Source: Amia ocellicauda
Taxonomy: Eukaryota > Chordata > Actinopteri > Amiiformes > Amiidae
Length of the DNA stretch: 64,000 nt
Reading direction: 5' to 3'
NCBI RefSeq assembly: GCF_036373705.1
Contig: NC_089858.1
Coordinates: 17,472,249-17,536,248, forward strand
Shown here piece after piece: positions 54,901 to 64,000 of this stretch (its first letter is position 1; every line of letters begins with the position of its first letter). The translations under genes and the position numbers were made by a program. A model generated the notes under the pieces. It saw only the letters and a list, made by a program, of their open reading frames with translations. It made no database searches and was not told where the DNA came from.

Positions 54901-57900
54901 CTTTCCGTCAGTTGCATGTTATCGGAGTTGGAAAAGGTACCTCCCCCGGTACTGTGCGTTAGAGGCAGAAATGCAGAACATTTATTTGCTGCCTTGGGGC
55001 ACAAGTTTTTTTAATTGATTTTGTATTATTTCCCGACCAACAACAACCCTCACGTGAGCCCAGCTGGGGGGCTGAGAGTTTCCCTCCTCCTTACAACTCA
55101 GTGAGCACACACTGCAGGCGAACCGCAGTCAGTGTGAAGGAAACTGCGGAGTGATGGGTGCTGGGAAAACACGGTGTCTAACAGCAGCTGCGACGTAACC
55201 CAGGTCTTCATGTTTTCACGTAATGTGGATTCTACAACATGTTTTGTTTGGCTAGTTACCGTATAACTGTGTTATTTCGAAAATGGGTTCAAATTCATCA
55301 GATATATCAAGTTCAAAATGTCTAATTCATTGCACGGTCTAGTGTTTTGTATACTTTAACATGCTGTCCCATGGTACAACATGCTTACAACGTGAAAATA
55401 CTTTACTCTTACTATAAACAGTATTTAGAATGGCAATCATTTCAAGTAATCATTTCCATGTCATTCACTGCTTTTAATAACTTATTTAGAGAGCTATTTT
55501 TTTGGGGGGGGTTTGTTTTGTTTAGTAGTTTTCAGTCTTGTGTAAAGTGACTCCAGCCTTGCAACACACAGAGTAAGTATGAATACTCAGAGAAACAAGT
55601 GTATTACTCCCAGTGGCTCTCTGGCTGATTGCGACTACCAGTCACCACACAAAGACAACCATTTACCACCATTTATAACACCAGTATTTAGCAATATGAA
55701 GGCGGGTTGTCCTTTAGTTCAGGGATGCCAACAACAGCAAAAGCAACAGCTACAACCTCAAAAAATACAAATAACACCTGAACATAAATTACTCAACCTT
55801 GGGGGTAGAGTGTAAGATCAGCAGCAGAATGATAATATGACAATATCTGGCACTGGTCCAAAAGCTAGGAAGCTGCACAAGAGTGAAAAACAAATTGTAT
55901 AAATGTGGCCATGGAGATGGAACCCATAGGCTACCTGCTGCACGGCGGTGGTCTGCAATGCTCCTCACCTCCACCCCCTACACACCCCCACTCCTGCTCC
56001 ATCCACACCAGAAGGCACGACCTGGGGGAGCACTGCGTGCCACAGCCACAGCAACTGTCTCTGTGCTGCAACTGCCGAGGAGCAGCAGCTGACGTTTTGG
56101 AGTAGCATTCTCCTTGCTGTTGCCACGCTGGCCCCCGCACACTGGCGGTCAGCTCCCAGGGTTGGGTTTCTGTGTGTGTGTAGGCCCCATGCCCACATTC
56201 CCCCATTCTGTCATCCCCTCCACGCACCACCTCCTCAGCCCTTCTCACGCACGTGTATGTGTGTGTGTGTCTGTACATATTCCACTTCGAACGCCCCTGG
56301 CCTAGCTGAGAAATACACACACTCACACATATAAAAAAGACCACTCTTGTCTAATCATTCCAGACAGTAACACTGGCTGACTGGCTTCCATGTAGAACAG
56401 GACGCAGGAGCCAAAGGGTTTCACACTAAAAATGTGAAGCAAAGCAAGAGAAACGCAGACGCTTCGACCCGACCGTCTCTCACAGTTAATGCTGTCCGTC
56501 TGCACTTTTCCACGGGCTGCCCTGGGTTGTCCGTACGGTAACAGGCAAAAGCAGATTATCAAGGAACTGATTTGACTACAGAGTTCCAACAGGAATCTGC
56601 TGAGGAGCTACTGTGGAAAACCCCAGAACAATGTGAACAACAACCACACCTGGATCAAAGGGATAGCGAATGCAATTGGAAACTGCAATTTTTTCCTCAG
56701 TTTCATGGAAGGCCTACATACACATGCCCCAACAAGTAATTGGGACAATTGGTGTACAAAGAAACATCATTCTGTGCATTTGCAGGTGTGTGTGTGTGGC
56801 GTGTGCGCGTGTGTCCATTATCCTCTCCATCAGACACTGTTTTCTTTATGTCTCAAAAAGGGAAGGGTCCTTGAGAACAGTGTGAAGAAGCAACCCCCAC
56901 GCACAGTGCTAATTAACACACTTACTTAACCACACACAGCGACTCTCATCTGGTGACGACAGCCCTGCAGTGGCACAGTCACCCTCGCCACTGTGTTAAT
57001 AAGGTGGGGCAGAGTGCTTATTGCCAGGTGAGTCACTGACGAGTCATTGACACGTGCTGCATCCTGACAGAGGAAGCTCTGGGGCAAGATCTTTGCCCGT
57101 GTTTCAGCCCGTTAACTGTAAAGGTTTTAGGGAGAGAGAGACTGTTGCGAGTTTGGAAAGGAGTAACGGGACACATTTTTACTTCACTAAAAAATGAGCT
57201 GGGAGAGGAAGGGTCTGCATTGGAGCGGGAGCTGCTTTGACAGTCGCCCCTCAGTCGGTGTCGACATCTTCACCGTGCTCTCCACCTACTGATGTCAGTA
57301 CGGGTCACAGCCTGGGCCAAGGTGGCTGTGGGTGAAGGTGATCCTACTGTTTGTGTAAACAAAACCTTCCCAGGCGAGAAGATCCACGCGAACATGGGAC
57401 AGGATTATCCCTTATTACGATCCCATCTTGTTGGTAAGGACAGCCCCGCCACGAAGGATAATGTCAGGGCTTATTATCGCAATACGGAATGAGATTAAAA
57501 CCACCCCAGTGTGCTCTGGGGAGGAAGAGAGTCGTTCACAGTGTATCGCTGGACCAGTTGGGTACACGGTGGAAACTTCATCTACCCCCCACCCCCACCA
57601 CCAACACCCTCCCCAGCCAACACACACTGCAAACTGTCACTGACATCTCAGGGGCAAAGAAACGTTATTTAATTGTATGTTTGTTTACCTATTTATTAAT
57701 TTATTGATTTATTCATTCATTCATCACCCTAACAGGAAAATGTAATGTGTCAACTTTTCCTATGCTAATGACCCTGCTAATCAGCTGCTGATGCCTGGAG
57801 ACAGTATCTAAAGATTTTCTCGATTTCTCACTTGCTGATCTAATCTGATTTAAAGCGCATGAAGAGGGTTGTCAATTGTGGCTGTTGGCAGTTTTTCCTT

Positions 57901-60283
57901 CCCATTTTTCCCCTCAGCTCTCTGGCAGTGTTAGTGAGTGAGGCCTGGCAGTGGTGGATGGGGGTACTGCCACTGGAACCAGTCTTCACCAGTTTGCTCA
58001 GTCAGTGCTTCTTCACACCCCTGCACCCTCCCCCTCACCCAACACCGTCAGCCCTGAGTCACAGGTATCTGCGTGTCTGTCTGGCACGCGGCTCAGTCAC
58101 TTAGGCAGCATGTCTTGGGAAGCGCTGAAAGGATTAGGACCAGACAATTCCAAATAACCCCCCCACCCAGTGCCTTCGACAGCAACTTCCTCTCACAACA
58201 TTCCAGCAGCAGCTCCAACACCGAGAGCTCTCAGCACAGAGAAGGAGAAACAAAGGGAGGATCACAATGCGAGGCTTCTGTCATCTTGGGCCAAGTGTTT
58301 GGTGTCCACCGCCGCGGAAGCTTTCCTTTATTCGCCCCGTCTGTTTACTCCCCACCTCCACTCACAGGGCCTGTACACCTTCAGCACAGGCCTCCCTGCC
58401 CACTGAATACCCCCTTCCGCTGTGAAGTGGTAACTCTGATGTCGCTCTCCCTGGGATCAGTGGGAAAAGAGCCAGCTAGCAAACCTCACGCGGTGGGAAG
58501 GGAATGGGGAATTCCAGGGTCCAATTTTGTGTTTTGTGTTTTTGCTAAAGCCCTGGATGAAGTGGCTATAGGAGACTTAGTCATTAATGATTAAGCCCTG
58601 TTTTGTCCATTGCCTTCAGATCTGGTGTGATGCCTTATTTTCCTCCCAGCTTTAAATCAGAGCTGGGCGTCTCGGACTGCCCTGGTCTTGAGAACTAGTT
58701 ACTCTCGGCTGCAGGGAGTTTGTTTGAGATAAACAGACACACACAGACGCTGCACACATGGCTCAACTGACGTCTCTGATGACATCTTTACTACCCAGGG
58801 GTACAGGCAGTGTTCTGGGCTAAGAACAACATATCTTAAGACACTGCTGCTGTAAGGAGTCCAGCACAGTCCCTGCACTCAGATTCACCCCTCTCCGAGA
58901 ATGGTTCCCCTGTCTGACGGCACTGTGGGTTCCGGCTTGTACAGGACATGTGCCAGTCCCCTCGGCAGCGGAGGGAGAAATCAGTGTACAATCTTCTGCG
59001 CAAAACCCCCAAAATCGAACTTAGTATGCTTGTTCCACAGCTCCACAAAGCTTTTCTTTCAGCCATTTGTTTCTGGGCCCAAAAGCATGTGGATCATCAA
59101 AGCAAATGTGTCTGGCCCTCTTAATCTTCAGTCCTCTATCAACACAGCCTGGGTTATCAACAGGCCATATCAAGATGAGGGCCTTATTAAACAATGACAG
59201 CCAGGGCATCCAGAAGGTCTTTCCCCCAAGATTACATTAACTCCTCCGCTCACCTGCCCCACGCAAAGTAAGGCACCCCCTTCCACACGAACTCCAAGCC
59301 GCACTTCAGTAACTATCCTACTTTAATACAGCAAATTTATCACACACAGCTTTCTTGCATCCTGCTTCTTCCCCCTCTACCCAACAAGTCTCACCGTGCT
59401 TCCACCATTCTGTACCCCAGGACAGATTAAGGTTGGCAACTACATACATTGTTTCATCTTATAAAAAAAAAACTAAGAGAAAGAAGCCTTGTCATCTAAA
59501 TACCACAGAGATGTGTAATTAGTGTGCAGCTGAAAAGATGCCAGTGAATTCAAACAATAGCACAGGGCTTTCCTGCCAAGATCGTTCGTGTCCATTTTTT
59601 TCCCTTTCCTCTCCTCTTCTCTCTTTTCCTTCTTTCTTCTATTTTTAATCTTTCCAGTTTTCCCCCCGTGTCAACAACACATTGCACAGCACGTCTCACT
59701 GCTGCCGTTCAAAAATCCTCTCCTGCTACTCCATTTGAGCCATTTGAGAATGAAACAGGCTCTCCAAAAGAAACAGGAAAAAATATAGACATTTAAAATT
59801 TCTTTAAAGAGGAAAACAAAACAAATCACAACACCTACCAAAAAAAGAAAAAAGAAAAACGTTTCATCAGTCCAGATTTGCCAGTGGGTTGAGCTCAGTT
59901 TGTTGGTATTTTATATTTTAACTTTTTTCCCTCTTTTTACAACCATCCAGGTACTAAAACTATCTTATATCAGGCCCCCCCAACAAGAGACGCAGGGCCT
60001 ATAATTCTCAAAGCACACAGACCGACCACAGAAAAACAATCACACTGACTAACACAGAAGAGTTCAGTCATCATAACACACAACACTGCAGTAAGTTCAA
60101 AAACAAAATTCACAAGCAGAGAGAGGGGATGTTAGTGGCTGCACCCCACCCCCTCCCTCCCCTCTCTCGCCTTCCCTTCTCCAAACTCCGTTTTCTCTAT
60201 TTTAAATGGCAGCATTTAGCGTCCCCTCCACAGGCATTTCGCACTCAAGCGAGAAAGATACACTCACTCACCAAATAGTTCAT
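21651..60283 (-). CDS. bcar1: bcar1 (p130Cas), Crk-associated scaffold protein, 7 coding exons
   Basis: The exons are 60272-60283, 45251-45904, 29400-29543, 25647-25760, 24051-25295, 22469-22558 and 21651-22160. All junctions are phase 0 and GT..AG, giving 922 aa (human about 870). Residues 5-70 form the SH3 domain (ALYDN, GWWLC, GIVPGNRL), which in the family binds FAK and PTP-PEST. Residues about 100-480 are the substrate domain with fifteen YxxP motifs (YQVP, YDVP, YDTP, YDFP, YMLP and others), Src targets that recruit Crk when phosphorylated. A serine-rich four-helix bundle follows. RPLPSPPKF (688-696) and YDYV (717-720) are the Src SH3- and SH2-binding sites. Exons 6-7 form the C-terminal FAT-like domain (VAHSKFVILSAHKLVFIGD) ending STQQFRMVLGQLAAI. 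It acts at focal adhesions in migration and mechanosensing. bcar1 fits better than nedd9, efs or cass4 throughout. Confidence 0.96.
22469..22558 (-). CDS. bcar1: bcar1 coding exon 6
   Basis: The 30-codon exon has acceptor TTCACCAG and donor CAG|GTGAGC. It encodes GKEEFEKNQKELLEKGNIIR and ends LEQQQ, matching the human linker helix GKEEFEKTQKELLEKG. Confidence 0.93.
22559..24050 (-). other. bcar1: bcar1 intron 5
   Basis: An intron without recognisable gene content. Short ORFs on both strands look non-coding. Confidence 0.7.
24051..25295 (-). CDS. bcar1: bcar1 coding exon 5: rest of substrate domain, serine-rich bundle, Src-binding site
   Basis: The 415-codon exon has acceptor TCTCGCAG and donor CAG|GTAGAT. 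It starts VYDFPPSVSKDVPDGPL. It carries six YxxP motifs, KRLSASSTGSTRS, the four-helix bundle (LELDVAMEVLVKLQHGV onwards, with KQLASFLHGNASLLFKRTK) and ends RPLPSPPKF..YDYVHLQ. Confidence 0.95.
25381..25437 (-). repeat. SINE tail fragment in bcar1 intron 4
   Basis: The minus strand reads gtaaatcacattgtgtggttgctgaatcgccttggataaaagcc, then an (AAT)n run extending to about 25345. It resembles the 3' end of the SINE family at 36484-36650. It lies about 90 bases upstream (gene sense) of the exon 5 acceptor. Confidence 0.5.
25647..25760 (-). CDS. bcar1: bcar1 coding exon 4: substrate domain
   Basis: The 38-codon exon has acceptor CTCTGTAG and donor ACG|GTGAGC. It encodes VYDTPPMAVKGPPSREV and EIYDTPPSVEKSHL. 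It adds two YDTP motifs; the human counterparts are YDTP and YDVP. Confidence 0.93.
25761..29399 (-). other. bcar1: bcar1 intron 3
   Basis: No exon or RNA gene is seen. It contains a poly-A run (27855-27873), an (AG)n microsatellite (28085-28113) and, next to the exon 3 donor, (GACA)n-type repeats (29283-29384). Confidence 0.7.
29400..29543 (-). CDS. bcar1: bcar1 coding exon 3: substrate domain
   Basis: The 48-codon exon has acceptor CCTACAG and donor CAG|GTAACC. It encodes VVVPTRVGQVYVYD, DEYDVPRHL and DIYDVPPTRG, matching human order. A (GACA)n-type simple repeat abuts the donor. Confidence 0.94.
32215..32420. promoter_or_regulatory. AT-rich homeodomain-site block, candidate conserved non-coding element
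   Basis: Several TTAATT/TAATTG cores and aaccattagagctagc-like sequence lie close together in otherwise GC-balanced intron DNA. It resembles developmental enhancers by eye only. Confidence 0.2.
36484..36650 (+). mobile_element. tRNA-derived SINE in bcar1 intron 2 (antisense to the gene)
   Basis: The head has a Pol III B box (gggttcaatccc, 36514-36525). The body reads gtacccttgagcaaggtactttgc and tccagtaaaaaccctgcagg, and the tail cttgtaagtaaaaataatgtgatatattgttacaattgtaagttgccctggataa. I recognise this as a SINE common in basal ray-finned fishes. The A-box part is shortened, so this copy is 5'-deleted. Confidence 0.8.
38241..38356. repeat. Minisatellite of ctgtactgtg/ctctact units
   Basis: Variants of tgctgtactctactg repeat in tandem over about 115 bases, bounded by ctctgctctgct at both ends. 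Confidence 0.8.
41361..41429. repeat. (GT)n microsatellite
   Basis: About 17 uninterrupted GT units are followed by interrupted GT-rich sequence. Confidence 0.9.
45251..45904 (-). CDS. bcar1: bcar1 coding exon 2: SH3 domain and first YxxP motifs
   Basis: The acceptor is a pure pyrimidine run ending CTCTCCAG and the donor is AAG|GTAAGG. The 218 codons start NVLAKALYDNVAESPDELSF, practically identical to human SH3. A Gly/Gln/Pro-rich linker follows, then YMLP, YQVP (three times) and YQIP. The exon ends RSWDSPKPPGK. Confidence 0.95.
47419..47471. repeat. (CT)n microsatellite
   Basis: About 26 perfect CT units inside bcar1 intron 1, giving an (AG)n tract on the transcribed sense. Confidence 0.95.
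51911..51982. repeat. Compound tandem array: ctccccg heptamers then cccgag/cctgag hexamers
   Basis: Four ctccccg copies are followed by about six cccgag or cctgag copies. The minus strand is G-rich with regularly spaced GGGG and GGG/GG runs, i.e. G-quadruplex potential in the bcar1 pre-mRNA. Confidence 0.85.
60272..60283 (-). CDS. bcar1: bcar1 coding exon 1 (Met-Asn-Tyr-Leu)
   Basis: ATG AAC TAT TTG is followed directly by the donor GTGAGTGAGTG, with A at -3. Human BCAR1 starts MNHL in the same arrangement and continues NVLAKAL in the next exon, as here. Four codons are too short for ORF prediction; the match in phase, residues and donor makes it convincing. Confidence 0.88.
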
Positions 60284-60760
60284 TTTCCAGCCCGCTCGCT
60301 CTCTCTTGTGTGTCTCCAGATGAGAATATATTGAAAGGGGTGGAATTTGGGGGCAGAATTCCCACTCGGCTCCCCTGGCCACCTGGAATCAACAATCCTC
60401 TCTGGCTCTGTGCGAAGAACTCCGGGCTGATCTCTAATGCATTTTCCAGTTGTGTGACCTCACAGGATAAGTATGAGAGAGTGCCCGTTCTTTTTCTCAG
60501 TGCTTCGGCTCCCAGCCCTCTCTCTCTCTCTCCGTCTCTCTCTCTCACTGTGTCTGTCTGTGTGTTTCTGGCCAAGGGAGGGAAGAGTACTAGGTAACCT
60601 TACACCTCCCGAACCCACTCTCCTAACATTGCTTTTCCTGTTCCTCATTGGACGCCAGACCTCTTCTTATGCTAATGAGCCCCCCCCTCTCCCTCCCTCT
60701 CCCTCGCTCTCCCTCTCTCTCCCTCTCTTTCCCTCAGCTCCTGGCTAGAGAGGAATCTAG
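60284..60760 (-). promoter_or_regulatory. bcar1: bcar1 5' UTR and promoter region
   Basis: Upstream of the bcar1 ATG the gene strand has GA-rich blocks (60519-60552 and 60684-60735), a CCAAT box (minus 60651-60647) and an octamer-like ATTAGCAT just above it (near 60668-60675). No TATA box is clear. The start site is not resolved, and vertebrate BCAR1 uses several alternative first exons. Confidence 0.5.
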
Positions 60761-63700
60761 TCTGCCACTGCATGGCACTAAGTGGAACATACACACAAGC
60801 TCTGAGCAGTCTTCTTCCCAGTCTCTCAGGTCAATTCACTTCAAAATGTTATTGGCATGACTATTTGACATCAATGGTGCCAAAGAATCCAGTGCTCGGG
60901 AACAGGGCAATGAGAACAATAAATACAGCAATTATACATTGTAGACTTAAACATGTATTTACAGACATTTTACATACAATCGTGGTCCCTCTCTTCCTCT
61001 CTCCCTTATCCTGTCTCTTTCTCTTTCCTACCTAAACCTGTGTCCCTGCCTGCATTTTGTTCCCGCTGCCCTCCCTGCCTTTGACGCTATTTCTACCCGC
61101 CTCCATCAATCAGTCCCACAGAAAGTGTCTGAGCGCACAGACTCAGACGGTCACTAGCTACTTCTCCTCCAAAAGAGAGGAAAGAAAAGATCATTTGTAC
61201 AAATTCTGCCTTTCTTTGTAGTTTGATGTCTGCAGTGCCAACAGACGTCAAACACACGTCCCCCTCCACAAAACTCCAACTCCCAGAATCCCACGGGGCC
61301 CCCTGTGCACGCTCCCCAGTCTCTTTACAGTCAACCCGCCAGGCAGGGGTCTGGCCTGATTGATCAAGCAGGAAATTAAACTCAACTGGGCACCAGCAGA
61401 TAAGACAGGGTTGTTGAACCTGAAGTCATTTGTTGCCACCTCTGTTGCTACCAACAAGCAAATTGAAACAGTCAATCACGGGGTTTAGCACAGCAAGAGA
61501 AGAGCTCCCCAAAACAGCTTGCGAAGGCTTGAAAAACGTCCCTGTAATACCGAGAGATGTCAGTCAGCCCAGGTGTCTCGAGGTGTCCATCAATCAAGAA
61601 TAAATGCATACCAATCTGCATGTGTGGTGAATGCAAACCTCTGTATGAGAAGATAAATAATACAATCAAATGTGTTGATGTGTTTTTAACAAAAATAATT
61701 TTTTGGTTTTATTTTTGGTTGTTTGTTTTTTACAGATTGTATGCATTTCCTGCAAAGCCAGAGAGTACACAGTCGGTCATTTTGATTCCATTTTCCTTAC
61801 ATAAAGGCCTTTTATATGTTAATGCAGTACATCTCACTACCTGTTTCATATTCAGGGTAACTGGATGGACATTCTCACGACAATTGAATGTAAATTAAAA
61901 TAATACCAAAGAAAAAGCAGTTTTCAATTATCTGTACTTTCGACTATATTAAGTCAAGGTACTATCAGCTCAGGTTCAGAAAACTTCAATATGCCACCTA
62001 GTTACTGCTGTCATTTTCACATCCATGCAAAGAGCGCATTGGAGAGATAACTGGGACAGACAGTATTGGTTTTACAGGGCTAATGACTATAAAATAAATA
62101 GCACAGATCATACAGAATACATGTAAAAGTGCCGTGTGTTTTCCGGTGTGTCAGTGCATCAGTGTGTAAGTGCATCATTGCGTCGGTGTGTCAGTGCATC
62201 AGTACATCCTTTCCGTGGAGTTAATCTACAGCACCCAGTCCAGCTCATTCTCCTGTAGTGATCCTGAGTAGCCCTTCCATTCACATGTTTCACACAGATA
62301 GAGGAGACCTGACTGACTGACTTAGTGACTGTCTGAGTGACTGACTGACAGAGGTGTGAAGCCCCCCAAGTGAGAGCAGGAGGGGAGGAGCTCCATTAGC
62401 GTGGTGATTAGGAGCTGTGCGTCAGGGAGCTGTGAAGCACCCGGATCTTCACACTTCTGCCAGGAGCACAGATCCAGCAAAGAGCAAGAGGGAGGAGAGG
62501 GGAGGTTCTCAGCTCGAAACCTGTGTTCGTTAGCCATGGAGAGAAGACACAGACGAACTTCAATGTAAGGACATCTGACTTTAAAGCACAAGTTTGGATA
62601 AACAGAGTGTTATACTTCTCCGACTAAAATCAGGAGTCACCTTCTTTGGCAGCTCGGGAATGTGAGTCCTAAAAATGAACCAAAACACTTTTTCTATGTT
62701 GTTGTTTTTCTGATGTTGTTTTCGGCAATCCTCTGATTGCTCTTTACACACTCAATTGATTTCAAAGCCCCTTCCGGTAAAAACGTCGCACTGACAGTTT
62801 GCCTTCTCAACGTGACTGCCATCTCCCCCCTGATCTCTGCATCTCTTCATTTGAACAGTCAATGAAGGAGAGATTCTGTTTACCCACTGCGGGTTCCCAA
62901 ACTCTGAACAGCCAGGCCCGGGGACCACCTGCCTGCTGTGCCTGACAAACACCACATGCACGCCCACCCAGGCGACACACTATCAATATTTGCATACAAG
63001 TTTCTGCAAGAGAGAACAGGGCTGTCCTGGGAGACCCATCACTCCGGCAGCACTAAGGTCGGGTGTGCTGCCAATGGCATCGCTCGCAGTGTCAGACTAA
63101 TTTTTCCTTTTCGTTCCACAGGGAGCAGCTTGATCCACGTGCTTTTCCTCCCAGACAAGACCTGTGTGTGTGTGTGGGAGGGGGGTGGTCACGGGGTTCA
63201 ATTAATCAAGGGGGCTTCACGTTAATGTGTCCTCCTTCTCCCCACAACCAGTAATCACAATATCCCATCCTGTGTTCTCACAGGCAGCTCACCATTGGTC
63301 AACCATTGTGTCTCTATTGGACCTTGTGTCTTAGGCAACAGTGTAAGCAAACAATCAAATAAATAAATGAGGCCCCTGTGATGCACAGACAGGGATGAGG
63401 TCAAACAGTGCTGCACATGTATTTGACATTTCCTAAAACTGACAGAAACAGCATACATATCCATTGCATAACCTTCAAATGTAACCTCACTGCCACTGTC
63501 CTGCTGACCCCAGTGCCACTGTCCCGCTGTGCCACTGGGATCCAGGTAAGATATATAACTGTGTGATCTATGCACTGACACACCTCGGCCCTGACACATG
63601 AAGCATATTCTACCAGCTGCAATGAAGAGCCCCAGGGCGCGTTATATCAGCCTGTTTTAAAGTGACCCGTTACTACATTATTTTGTTTAGTTTTTTTTCT

Positions 63701-64000
63701 TGTTCATTCTCTCGTCACCACACTTCTACAGAGTGCAAATCATCTCAAAGAGCTAAGCAGAAAGTGAAGTTAATCATAATGTGGCGTCTGTTTATTCAGC
63801 AAGGTGCAGCTTAAGAGACCAAACCCAGAGGTACCCAGAAACCTGCAGCGTCTGCCAAAAGAAACACGAGCAATAAAAAATAGTGTTTTGGCATGCTGAC
63901 ACTTTTTTCCCCGGAGCCGACGTTTACTCAGCTCGGAGTTTACCTTCGAAAGCAAGCACGGCCCTGACGGGAACTGAAGACAAGTCGCTGCACGAGGTGG
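60761..64000. other. Sequence upstream of bcar1, no gene recognised
   Basis: No convincing exon is seen on either strand. It has a tandem tgtgtcagtgcatcag array (62145-62208), a (gact)n stretch (62306-62351) and short GT tracts. Alternative bcar1 first exons could lie here but I cannot point to one. Confidence 0.4.
62145..62208. repeat. Short tandem repeat, unit near tgtgtcagtgcatcag
   Basis: Four to five imperfect copies (tgtgtcagtgcatcag, tgtgtaagtgcatcat, tgcgtcgg and so on) lie in tandem. Confidence 0.75.

Larger units (their letters stand above)
45905..60271 (-). other. bcar1: bcar1 intron 1 (about 14.4 kb)
   Basis: It separates the four-codon first exon from the SH3 exon. No gene is supported. 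It contains (TTTA)n at 46043-46071, a (CT)n microsatellite at 47419-47471, a C-rich tandem array at 51911-51982, and telomere-like degenerate segments near 50310 and 53760-53940. Large first introns of adhesion genes often hold enhancers (inference). Confidence 0.75.

Noticed and set aside
62322..62591. Minus-strand 89-codon frame as an alternative bcar1 first exon
   Set aside because: It has no donor in phase with the SH3 exon that I can identify and no resemblance to known alternative N-termini.

Overview
This window is vertebrate nuclear DNA, most likely from a ray-finned fish. Small exons sit in long introns with GT..AG junctions. Microsatellites are abundant, there are several Tc1/mariner relics, and a tRNA-derived SINE and a LINE tail of types I associate with non-teleost fishes (sturgeon, gar, bowfin) are present. 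The species guess is inference only.

Layout. (1) 0.1-4.2 kb: a complete seven-exon nudt21 gene (CFIm25, the 25 kDa subunit of cleavage factor I) on the minus strand, with its promoter near 3.8-4.2 kb. (2) 5.2-7.1 kb: exons of a 5-HT3-like Cys-loop receptor on the plus strand, killed by frameshifting deletions in the Cys loop and across the second membrane helix. A possible last exon lies at 11.6 kb. (3) 7.7-11.4 kb: a transposon graveyard with a LINE tail, a Tc1 relic holding a nested hAT-like MITE, another common repeat, and two more Tc1-type transposase relics abutting each other. (4) 13.75-14.77 kb: an intact single-exon leukotriene B4 receptor-like GPCR with His instead of Asp in its DRY motif. 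(5) 14.8-21 kb: gene-poor DNA with a 144-bp perfect AT-cored palindrome, a short hairpin and a homeodomain/octamer-rich block. (6) 21.65-60.28 kb, minus strand: the full coding region of bcar1 (p130Cas). It runs from a first exon coding only four residues (Met-Asn-Tyr-Leu), through the SH3 exon, three exons carrying the substrate domain, and two C-terminal exons. Introns 1 and 2 are about 14.4 and 15.7 kb. (7) 60.3-64 kb: bcar1 5' UTR/promoter and upstream sequence with no recognisable gene.

The genes are functionally independent: mRNA 3'-end processing (nudt21), chemoattractant-type signalling (ltb4r-like) and adhesion/Src-FAK scaffolding (bcar1). Exon joins for nudt21 (228 aa) and bcar1 (922 aa) were worked out by hand from splice consensus, reading phase and remembered family sequences. 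All phases close without stops. I found no evidence of a novel multi-gene system. The most informative observations are the dated receptor pseudogene, the nested transposons, the palindrome and the DRY-variant GPCR.
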